From: Aspidiotus rigidus
Lineage: Eukaryota; Arthropoda; Insecta; Hemiptera; Diaspididae
Reading direction: 5' to 3'
Length of the DNA stretch: 64,000 bases
Assembly: GCA_035079385.1 (NCBI GenBank)
Contig: JAVHKY010000003.1
Span: 18,201,001 to 18,265,000 of the forward strand
A program made the translations under genes and the position numbers. This document shows, piece by piece, positions 54,942 through 64,000 of the stretch. How positions within the stretch are numbered: position 1 is the first letter of the stretch; the number at the start of each line of letters is the position of its first letter. Under the pieces are notes generated by a model. The model worked only from the letters and a program-made list of their open reading frames with translations, did no database searches and was not told where the DNA came from.

Positions 54942-57900
54942 GCTCTAGCCGGGTAAGGGGGGAGGTTGGCCTTGGTCGAAAAATGTTTCAAGTGTCCGTC
55001 AAAATGTTGTTCCCAATGAGAAAACTCGAAACCCCAAAAATTGGACCCATCCACTCACCCACATGGGCTGCAGGGTCATTTTTAGGCCTAAAATCCTAAT
55101 CGCCATATCTCAGGCAATAATGATTGCACAGCAATGTAACTCGGGGACATTTTAGTGTATGTAAACGATCATCCATGGTATTTTTTTTCAAATACAATCA
55201 TTCATATTTTCCTTAGTTTCTAGCAATAACAAAACATCAAACTGGAATATTAAAAAAATCGGGAGGGGGGGGGCACCTGGGGAAAATCATTCATTTGAAA
55301 CGCTATGCCCTCTACTATAACATACATTGGTAGCATAGCCCTCGGTGAGGTGGAACATTCCCCAAAAAAATCAATATTTAATGAATTTCTGTGATTTTTT
55401 CATGAATAGCGGGGTGAACTATGACTGCTACCGCAATAGACCCCGAGAAATAAATAGTCAATGTTCGAGCTGAAAAATACGCACTCCTCCGAGGGATGAA
55501 ATGGGAATGTAGATACTCCAAAAATATATTTTCAGTATTTCGTTTATCCATTTGGTCAATTCTTATGTACCGATTGGGTAGAGTACGTTAGATTGAAAAA
55601 AATAGTCCAAAAATTCTCCAGTCGCTGGAACGTTCTGGAAATGATAGAAAATCGAGGAAATCCACTTTTTCACCCTGGAAGACCGTGAGTTTTGGTATTT
55701 TGTTCATCAATTAGGTCAATTATAATGTAAACATATCCGTCGAGTTTGAAAAAAATACTCCAAAAGTACTCCAATCGCTGGAATGTTCTGGAAATGAAAA
55801 ATTGAAAATATGTACTTTTTGAACCTGGAGAATCAGGATTTTTTATATTCTATTTATCAATAAGGTCCATTTTTAAGTAAACACATCCCTATTTTGAAAA
55901 AACGACGACTTCCTTAACGAAGTTAAACGAGGAACGCAGGGAGCCTGTTTTATGAGTCAAATAGGATATGGTATTGAAAATTCAAGGAAGCCTAGACCTA
56001 GATAAAGCTAGTATAAAGAAGGCCTATACCTACTACGAGTATAAGCCTAGTATAATATAGTTTGAGAGTCTAAATTTTTCTCGAATCTCCAGCTATATAT
56101 GATAGCTCGAGAGTTGAAATTTTTCCAAGTCCCTTTCATATCATATATGGCTCGAGAGTCGAAATTTTTCCAAGTTTTTCGCTGGACGGCGGACGGCGCA
56201 TGGCAAATTTCTCAAAAAGCCCCCCATAAAACAGGTTCCATGTTTAAAAAAAAAATTCTCCAGTCGCTCTTTGGTGTGGTCGATTTTTATAAGAACACTT
56301 ACGCCGTTAAGAAAATTCTCTAGTCCTTAGGACGCTCTGGAAATATTAAAAAATTAAAGATACGCACCCGCCACTATGGTTCATGTATTACTTTTTCCCT
56401 CGAGTCGCAGCGGTACAAATTGTGTTACTGATAGCCGTGCACTCGCATGATGTGGAGGAATCCTTTCCCGAGACACAATAGAAGACAATCTCCGTCGTAT
56501 TGCCATGCTCATAAAGTCCACTATTCGAAGCATTGTCACCTCAACTCGAGAGAAGATTCCTCCATTTCATGCAAGTGCACGGCTCCTAGTAACACAGTTT
56601 GTACCACTACGACTTCAGGGGAACAAAAATAAACATTCTACATTTCAAAGTAAAGGAAATGAATCTTAGGGGTGGGTGTGTATCCTTAGTTTTTTACTAT
56701 TTCCAGAGCGTCCCAGCAACTGGAGAATTTATTGACTATTTTTTTCCAACTCGTAAGACGTATTAACATGAGATTTAACCTAATTGATAAACAAAACACC
56801 AAAAGTCACGGCTCTACATATTGAAAAAGTGGACTTCCTCGATTTTCTACTATGTCTAGACCGTTTCAGCGACTAGAGAATTTATTGACTATTTTTTCCC
56901 AACTCGGTGGACATATTTACAAAAGAATTGACCTTATTGATAAACATAATATGAAAAATCACGGTTTTCCATGTTGGAAAAGTGGATTACCTAGAGTTTT
57001 TACTATTTCCAGGGTATCCCAGAAACAGGAGATTTGTTAATTATTTTTTCCAGCTCGGCGGATGTATTTACAAAAGATTTGACGTAATTGATAGACAAAA
57101 TATCAAAACTCACGGTCCTCCAGAGGGAAAAAATGGATTTCCTCGATTTTTTGCGACTGGAGAATTTTTGGACTAGTTTGTTTTGAACTCGACGGACATA
57201 TTTACATTATAATTGACCTAATTGATGAACAAAATACCAAAACTCACGGTCCTCTAGGATGAAAAATTGGATTTTCTCGATTATTTGTCCTTTCCAGACC
57301 ATTACAGCGACTGGAGAATTTTTTGACCATTTTTTTCAAGGTCGGTGGACGTGTTTTTATTATAATCGACCTAATTGATGACCGAAATACCAAAAGTCAC
57401 GGTCCTCCAGGGTGAAAAGTGGATTTTCCCGATTTTTTATTATTTCCAGAACGTTCCAGCGACTGGAGAATTTTTGGACTATTTTCTTCAATCTAACATA
57501 CTCCACCTAATCGGTGGATGTGTTTACATAAGAATTAACCAAATCGATAAACGAAATACTGAAAATATATTTTTGATGTATCTACATTCCCATTTCATCC
57601 CTCGGAGGAGTGCGTATTTTTCAGCTCGAACATTGACTATTGATTTCACGCGGTCTATTGCGGTAGCAGTCGTAGTTCACCCCGCTATTCATGGAAAAAT
57701 CACAGAAATTCATTAAATATTGATTTTTTGGGGGAATGTTCCACCTCACCGAGGACTATGGTACTAATGTATGTTGTAGTAAAAGGCATAGCGCTTCAAA
57801 TGAATGATTTTCCCCAGGTGCCTCCGACCCGACTTTTTTTTATATTCGATTTTGAAGTTTTGTTATTGCCAGAAAGTAAGAAAAATGTGAATGATTTTTT

Positions 57901-58151
57901 TTGAAAAAAAAAATACCATGGATGAACGTTCACATATACTAAAATTTCCCCAAGTTTCATCGCTGTGCGATCATTATTGCCTGAGATACAGCCATTTGGA
58001 TTTTAGGCCTAAAAATAACTCTGCAGCCCATGTGGGTGAGCGGATGGTTCCAATTTTGGAGGTTTCGAGTTTTCTCATTGGGGACAACATTTTAACGGAC
58101 ATTTGAAATATTTTTCGACCACGGCCATTTTCCCCCTTACCCGTCTAGAGC
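54942..58151. mobile_element. 3.2-kb foldback element with ~150-bp internal tandem repeats
   Basis: The outer left arm (GCTCTAGCCGGGTAAGGGG from 54942) is inverted at the right (CCCCTTACCCGTCTAGAGC to 58151). Matching pairs continue inward: CATCCATGGTATTTTTTTT with AAAAAAATACCATGGATGA, AGCGGGGTGAACTATGACTG with its partner near 57675, and CTCCTCCGAGGGATGAAATG with its partner near 57605. Between about 56700 and 57560 a ~150-bp unit (CCAGCGACTGGAGAATTT, ACCAAAAGTCACGGTCCTCC, GTGGATTTCCTCGATTTT) repeats about six times. It appears two to three times inverted at 55560-55900. Even the centre is inverted: TGTTACTGATAGCCGTGCAC (56419) with its partner at 56575-56600. No transposase ORF. Organisation resembles FB/Galileo-type foldbacks. 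Confidence 0.88.
55940..56239. mobile_element. 300-bp insertion with short inverted ends inside the foldback
   Basis: GGAGCCTGTTTTATG (55940-55954) is inverted as CATAAAACAGGTTCC (56225-56239). The segment interrupts the left arm and has no counterpart in the right arm. Inside are two copies of GCTCGAGAGT-GAAATTTTTCCAAGT (about 56103 and 56151) and CCTAGTATAA-type words. A nested MITE is the simplest reading. Confidence 0.55.
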
Positions 58152-59335
58152 CTATGGAGGTTGTATAGACATCACTCGTCAACTATTTTATTTTACCCAA
58201 TTGGGAGAGTATTACTTCTTTGTAAAATTACGTATGACCTTCATTAGGTATCACTCAAAAGTAGTAAGTTTCGATTAATTGTAAAGAGAATACAACACCT
58301 AATGCGTTAGTACAATTAATTTTTACTAATTTCGAGAAAGGGAACAATTCTTCCAAAAAGGTATAATTACTCTAATCTCCAAATATCAGAGGAAGTAGCA
58401 TGAAACAATTTATCTTCGTTCGTAACATCATCTATTTCACCCTACATTTTGACGTACCTAATTTATTATTTCGGTTTTGGAGGCAAAACTCTACGTAATT
58501 CAGGTACCAGTGAAATAACACTGCATTAGAAGACAAACTTGATGCGGGTTGAAGAACTTACTACACGTAAGATGACATTATTTCACTTTTCGTATTCAGG
58601 ATAGGAGTATTTTAAAGTGAGAAAATTCAAGTTACAGGTTACTACTCTCTAAAATTTTGGTCTGGAAAGATGGCTCAGTAATTAAATTACAGCGTGAGAA
58701 TTTTCAAATGAGTACCTCTGTGATGATTTTTTTCATACCTACATGTGAGAATGAAACGATAGGTCATTCACTCAACATTCTCAGCTGCAGAAAAATTACG
58801 AGTTCTTAAACGTAGACGAACCATTAATTATGACAATTGATGACGAAGTACCTACAGGGACGCACATGAAAAGAAAGAATTTTAGACCGGTACCGAGGGG
58901 CGTACATCGATATCGACATCGTGCCTCTCATCAGCATCAGTACCGATCATGTAGAATATTAGTGGTAGACATAACGTCTACGGTCAAACTAAGAAACTAT
59001 ATAAGATAGGTATGCGCAAGTGATGAGAATGGGACCGTCACCGGGTTGACACAGTCGAAAAAGGAGCAATCTAAGTCGTATTCTAAGAGAATTTTTAACA
59101 TCAAATACAAGAATTTTAGGGACAAAAAATGAACGAGAACCTATTTATTTTTTCGTTCCCACTAATATAATCATCTTTCTACTCGTAATCAACCGAAAAT
59201 CGATATTTAATATTTAAATTCCCTCACGGCACTCCTGAAACCTCCTGAAACTACTCCTCCTTCCACTTTATCAATACGGCGACCTTAAAAGAAAATGAAG
59301 GAGGACGAGGGGAAAATATTAAGTGAAAGGGGGGA
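58152..59335. other. No gene recognised
   Basis: AT-rich, short ORFs only, no motif seen. Confidence 0.5.
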
Positions 59336-59339
59336 GGGT

Positions 59340-59925
59340 AGGGAGAGTGGTGGATAGTAAAAAGTGCTTACCAAGGCAGCAGATCCGGTGGTAGATAGTG
59401 TTTCAGCATGGGATGGAGTGGTCGAAGCGACGGCACTTGGAGTCGCGCGTAAATTTCCGTCAGTGGAGGCAGCAATAGAAGGGGGCTGTGGCTGTGAATG
59501 CGCGGGACCCTGGAATAAGGAATGAAAGGGAAGTTAGCAAGGTAAGGAGAAGGAAAAAGGAAGGGCAAGGTGGAGAAGGTGACATTTGCAGCAGGGCATG
59601 CAGTCGTGGAGTGATGAGAGGTGCCAGCCGAGTGGGAGGAGTAAGGAAGGGGGAATGGAAGGGAGGGAAGAGAGAAAGGAGAGGAAAGGAAAGGAAAAGT
59701 TGGAGTCAGGGGTGGGTGAGAAAGGGGAGGAGGGAGTGGGAGGAGGAGAGGGTGATTAGGGAGTTCGGTATGTGGTGGGGATGAACAGGCCCAATATGGA
59801 AGCCCCGGGGTCCGTAGATCCGCGGCGCGGAAGGTTGCAGTCTCCTGGTGAAAATTGATCCGGGCGAGAGGTGTTGGTGCCGTTGTACAATGGAAGAATA
59901 AAGTTAAAGTTAATAAGCGAGGGTA
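59340..59925 (-). repeat. GC-rich repeat copy B with polypurine tract
   Basis: Related to 8384-9345. The 59795-59925 end shares GATCCGCG-CGCGGA, GCAGTCTCCTGG, GAGGTGTT and TTAATAAGCGAG with copy A. The minus strand near 59400-59460 encodes LLPPLTEIYARLQ, resembling copy A's LTELLRLYADL. Between them, 59520-59780 is almost pure purine on the plus strand (many GGAAGG, GAGGAAAGG runs). No intact ORF can be defined. Confidence 0.55.
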
Positions 59926-60094
59926 GGGAGGTGAAAGGGGGTGAAAGGGGTGGGAGGGGGATATGGGGTTACTAAATGGGGAGGAAGGAGAGGTACCTAC
60001 CGGTTGGTGCGGGCGGTAGCAAGTCTGGAGCAGGTAGAGCTGAAGACGGCCCGAAATGGGCTAAGATAACGATGCGGTGCCTGAGTTGTAGCAC

Positions 60095-60385
60095 GGTGCA
60101 GGATCATCGAATAGGAAATCAAGAAATCCGCTCATACCTCAACAGCCGGTATCCCACTATTGAATTCACGGTGGAAATCAGTGGAACTCAGATTAATTTC
60201 CTTGACCTTCAAATCCAGAATACCGGCGGTGTTTGTTCCTACGGGATTTACAGGAAACCCACCACCACCGACATTACTGTTCATGGGTCGTCTTTCTGCC
60301 CTCTCCCCCATTAGTTGGCCGCTTATCATTACTTCATCAATAGGCTGGTTTCAGTTCCCCTAACGCCTCAATCAATGATAAGGAA
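60095..60385 (+). pseudogene. PLE reverse transcriptase relic 1 of a pair
   Basis: The plus strand reads EIRSYLNSRYPTIEFTVEIS then GTQINFLDLQIQNTGG and YGIYRKPTTTDITVHGSSFC. A stop TAG follows at 60312, and the same frame continues AAYHYFINRLVSVPLTPQSM. This is the post-motif C region of a PLE close to the 19-kb copy (INFLDLTIAV, FSIYRKD, HGSSSCP, FIHRLTRIPL). Motifs A to C and the endonuclease are absent. It is truncated at both ends, with one in-frame stop. Confidence 0.85.
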
Positions 60386-60589
60386 CTTTCCTCTTCAGCG
60401 AAGCTCGTCTCCTTCGACGCCGCTCCATGAGCCTCTACACGCGAGTCCGTCAACTATATGGTCAGCATTCGCAAAGATTCAGTAACATCCATAATGAAAC
60501 TATGTAGAAGAATTGACAGACTTGCTAAAACTATGTCTAACAACCAACGTCTGTCAGTTCAGCCTTCGTCGCCTATAGTAACCAAATAT

Positions 60590-60845
60590 GGAAAACTATG
60601 TCTCACATGTCAACTCTCAGGAGAGTGGACCATGTTTCTTGCATTCGGAAAAGAGACGATCACTCATTAATATCCTTGTTCAATCAATTGAACTCGTATC
60701 ACGACAACTATGAAATTTACCCTATAAATAAATGGACGGTCGATCAACTTCCTGGACCTAAAAATCAGCGTTGCCAATCGTAAATTTACATTAGATGCAT
60801 ATCCCAAGCACGCCATCACGGATATAACAATATGAAGCTACTCTC
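60590..60845 (+). pseudogene. PLE reverse transcriptase relic 2 of a pair
   Basis: Across two frame changes the plus strand gives WTMFLAFGK (decayed motif C region, about 60625-60651), RKRDDHSLISLFNQLNSYHD, then INGRSINFLDLKIS and NRKFTLDAYPKHAITDIT. The INFLDLKI block again marks a PLE RT. It repeats the region already present in relic 1, so these are two different truncated PLEs lying in line, not one element. Confidence 0.7.
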
Positions 60846-60849
60846 TCCC

Positions 60850-63805
60850 AAAATCTTTAATTCATAGCCACACCACGAAAGAAGTCCTATAATTTTGTAA
60901 TTGTAGAGTATTTAAGTAACATCTTGAGTGTTTTTACGATAATAAAGAAATTTCAGACGTAGGGTCTCTGCTATTGACGATTTGCACGACCATATTTTCA
61001 GTCAAACAAGCCCGAAAACAAGGAACCTGTTACAAGGGATTAAGGAATAGGTAAAACGACTGCAGGAAAACGTTACGTGATCAGAAAGTAACGTCATCGA
61101 GGGATTTTGACTAGAAAGCAAAGAGGGAGCTATATATACAGCTTAAAAGTAGAAATTCTTTCAATTCCCTCTCCTGGTAGATAACATTTGAAAGATCTCT
61201 GGAGTTCCTTTCTGGATGATGATCGAAATTTTTGTCACGTTCCTACTTGGGTCAAAAATTTCACACACACGGCTAAAATCATCACATAAGTTCCTTAAGT
61301 CCCCATGAAACAGATTTGCTATTAAAACATACGAAACATCGACATTTGAACGAGGTAAATTAATCGTTTGGGAAAACTGAAGTAAATTTTTATATTGGGA
61401 AGAATTGTACTAGGATGTAGAAGGACAAATCATCTACCCCTCAGGTCACACTCTTTGATTGTGACTTAATATTTTTCTCTAGCACCATACAATTTAAAGA
61501 GGTGAAAATATCTAAAAAGTGAAAATTAGTGTTACATTCATTCATACGAGCACACTGAGAAATAATATCACAAATATTATTTTCTTTTTCCAGTACCAAC
61601 AGTACCTTTATGAAGTTTTTCTCATAGAGGAAAAAGTTTTCAGTTTTTATGCTCAGTCTGCAAACCGAAATATCCATAAGCACAGAAAAAAGAATACGCG
61701 AGATATCTCTCAGAAATTTCGATAAGTTACCATAGAAAAAACTTGTAATTTGAAAAACGTTAGTTCTGCAAAAAAAAACATACTCCAGTTTTCATTGGTT
61801 TGTTTTTTGTGCTACAATATTTTAGGCAAAAGAGAAAAATTCAAGAGCAGAAATTCGTTTCGTTCGCTTCTTTTAAGAGTTATCATTCCAAACTGGAGAG
61901 GGATACCTTAAAAATAAACTCTAATGCACATAATTTTCACAGTTTTCGCCAACAACGTAGGCTCGTTGTAAATAAGTTCCGCATTTATCCCTTCTACGAG
62001 TGCGACAAGCAAAATCTTAATTTATAAACAATTTCTCTAGAAAATATATTCTTTTAACATGGGAGCTACTCATCAATTTAGACAAAACTGACAGCGACTT
62101 CTCTAGAATATGTATCTCAACAAAACTTTTCACACTTTTCAATAGTATCAAACTCTTTAACTGATTCTTCAAGCACTTCGAAATTTAAAATATTATTGGC
62201 AAGTACTTTCATACAAAACCAAGCATTTTTCTTCTGATAAGGCTGGTGAGGGGGCGGGGGTGATCGGTTACGGCTTATATTATTGCTATAAGAATTAAGC
62301 AAGAGTAGCGAGAAAAAGTCAAGTCATCATACAAATATGATTCACAACGTTGGATTGAAAAAATTAGAAATTCTAAAAAGAAAGTTCAATCGACTGCCAT
62401 TACAATTCACTTTCAAATTCTATAAAATTATGACGCGTATTCATGATATTTTTCCGCTGGTATTTTGTACCTTGTTGTACAAGAGTTTTAGGTGGTATTT
62501 TTATTCCTCTGTAATGCTGCAAGCGATTTTCTAAAAAGTGACTCTGAAAAAAATTCGGTAATATACGAAAAATATGAATAAAAAGATAGACAGTGTTCTT
62601 AAGTGGGTGGTAAAAAGCTTTAAGCTGCTTTCATTCATTCAAGTCAGTTATTTGTAGAAACTCCCCCAACAGAACTTCTATTGAAAATCGTTCCTCCATT
62701 GTTTCGAATTTACACTCCATTGATTTTCAAATATGAAAGAAAATATAGAGACTTGAAGTCTTATGCTAAAATTACTACCTTCGTAAAGTACTAACATAAA
62801 GCCTGGAAAATTGATGGGGAAATTAATTTTCGAAGTTCATCACAATCAATTGAAGCAGGATTTTAAAAACTTTGTGAGTATTCTGAAAACTCAGAAGAAT
62901 GAGAAATGATATAATTAGCAATCGATCTTAAATAAAAATTGCTCCAGATATCCGAGAGAATTACTGAAAAGTCATCTCATGGATTCTAAGTTGTGGAGAA
63001 AACTAATTTTAAATACCCAGTCAGTCATGAAGGGTATGAGTATGTATAACGCTTTATGGTCGATTTACGTTTATGTAGGGTATGAGTATGTATAACGCTT
63101 TATGGTCGATTTACGTTTATGTATTCATTTTTGTTCGGTATTATAAGTGAGACAATAATGTAAGTACTCTATAATGAGCGTTGACTCCGAATAACCAATA
63201 AAAGACATGTAAAGCTGGATATTTACGCTAAAACTCAGAACAAGCGAAGAAAGGAGGTAATACGTATGTGAGTATGGAGTGGGTGGTATACCAGTCCGTT
63301 AATGATTAGAAGGCCATCTTTACAAGTATTGGACCGCGTTTTTCTCTGTGACGGTCTCTAACGATGACCAGGGAAAATGAATGGGATTATAAAACACGAC
63401 TTATATAACCACATCGATAAACAGTTCTCAATCATTTTTCGGAGGCACACCACTCAAAATACCCATTTCATTCAGAATCTTTTGTATCTCATGGCACTAA
63501 GATCCTTTCTCGTGAAAAAAGTCCGTAAGTACATGGGCCAATGTTCATTTTAAATCTCGTGAATCACGAAATGAAGAAAAAAATTGTAGTACACCCATAG
63601 AACTAATTCTTTTGATGTTGATGATGGTAATTATGAAATTAACTTCTACTTTATAACCCATGGAGTTTGTTAGTAATCGGTGCATCAACCGAACGTGTTT
63701 GCTAGCGTACTGTAACAACGTGTTTTACAATTACAAATACGAAAGCCGTAATTCCTGTTATTTCGTGCACGCGAAAAGCTGAAGTTTACCAACGAATAGA
63801 TCGAA
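60850..63805. other. No gene recognised; one exact tandem duplication
   Basis: AT-rich, anonymous short ORFs. CACTGAGAAATAATAT near 61554 resembles the CACTGAGAAA ends of the 35-kb MITE. Confidence 0.45.
63031..63122. repeat. Exact 46-bp tandem duplication
   Basis: The unit beginning AGGGTATGAGTATGTATAAC at 63031 is repeated without a mismatch from 63077. A very recent duplication, or an assembly artefact. Confidence 0.95.
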
Positions 63806-63812
63806 TGTAAAA

Positions 63813-64000
63813 ATGGACCAGAATTTTATGAAAGATTTTCATAAACTGGTAGAAAGCGTTAACACGACCAAAGAGATATGTAGCGGAATCCAAGCCAATC
63901 TCGCGACTATCTCGAATGATATCACCAAGCTGAAAACCGATAGTGGAGCCTTGCAAATGGAAGTAAGAACCGTAAAGAGCAATCAATATGAGACGAGTAA
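63813..64000 (+). CDS. Start of an unidentified coiled-coil ORF, cut by the window edge
   Basis: ATG at 63813 opens a frame that is still open after 62 codons at the window end. It reads MDQNFMKDFHKLVESVNTTK, EICSGIQANLATISNDITKL and KTDSGALQMEVRTVKSNQYE. The heptad-like Leu/Ile spacing predicts a coiled coil, and composition is less AT-rich than upstream. Such N-termini are common in ORF1 proteins of arthropod LINEs, which fits this window, but a host coiled-coil protein or an exon cannot be excluded. Confidence 0.45.
   Translation, partial: MDQNFMKDFHKLVESVNTTKEICSGIQANLATISNDITKLKTDSGALQMEVRTVKSNQYETS

Noticed and set aside
59488..59784. Gly/Arg/Glu-rich plus-strand ORF
   Set aside because: It is the translation of a polypurine tract, not a coding sequence.
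50705..63800. G-domain exon of the RGK-like gene
   Set aside because: I looked for P-loop (GxxxxGK) and DxxG codons in frame between splice sites and found none convincing.

Overview
This is an AT-rich eukaryotic window, most likely from an arthropod and probably an insect. It has GT-AG introns (one of 68 bp, one of about 17.9 kb) and long gene-free stretches. It also has a dense load of retroelements of kinds common in arthropods: Penelope-like elements (PLEs), I-group and R1/Jockey-type LINEs, a Tigger/pogo element, MITEs and large foldback elements. Nothing suggests a prokaryote, and the species cannot be named from the sequence.

Layout. 0.2-0.7 kb: a broken LINE RNase H end. 4.1-5.8 kb: a 26-bp satellite with a long internal hairpin. 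8.4-9.9 kb: a GC-rich repeat with an unidentified ORF, then a region rich in TGACGTCA palindromes. 12.6-13.2 kb: a PLE relic. 15.2-16.1 kb: a LINE RT relic running into an AT-rich array. 18.0-20.5 kb: a foldback element carrying a PLE fragment. 23 kb: another PLE relic. 27.2-30.0 kb: a nearly intact PLE, coding reverse transcriptase plus GIY-YIG endonuclease, followed by a promoter-like repeat and a hammerhead-ribozyme-like fold. 30.9-50.7 kb: three plus-strand exons of a host gene whose third exon resembles the N-terminal extension of RGK-family (Rad/Gem/Kir) small GTPases. The 17.9-kb intron holds a second, smaller foldback copy, two MITEs, a Tigger remnant, a PLE relic, two 5'-truncated LINEs and two LINE relics. 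54.9-58.2 kb: a 3.2-kb foldback built from ~150-bp tandem repeats. 59.3-60.8 kb: a second GC-rich repeat copy and two PLE relics. 63.8 kb: an ORF that runs off the window.

Only the RGK-like exons look like a host gene; its GTPase domain was not seen here and should lie downstream. Almost everything else recognisable is mobile DNA at different stages of decay. All five reverse-transcriptase fragments inside the host intron lie antisense to the gene. The most interesting items are the ribozyme-like fold and promoter behind the PLE, the two foldback families, the satellite that is open in three frames, and the paired GC-rich repeats with an unknown ORF.
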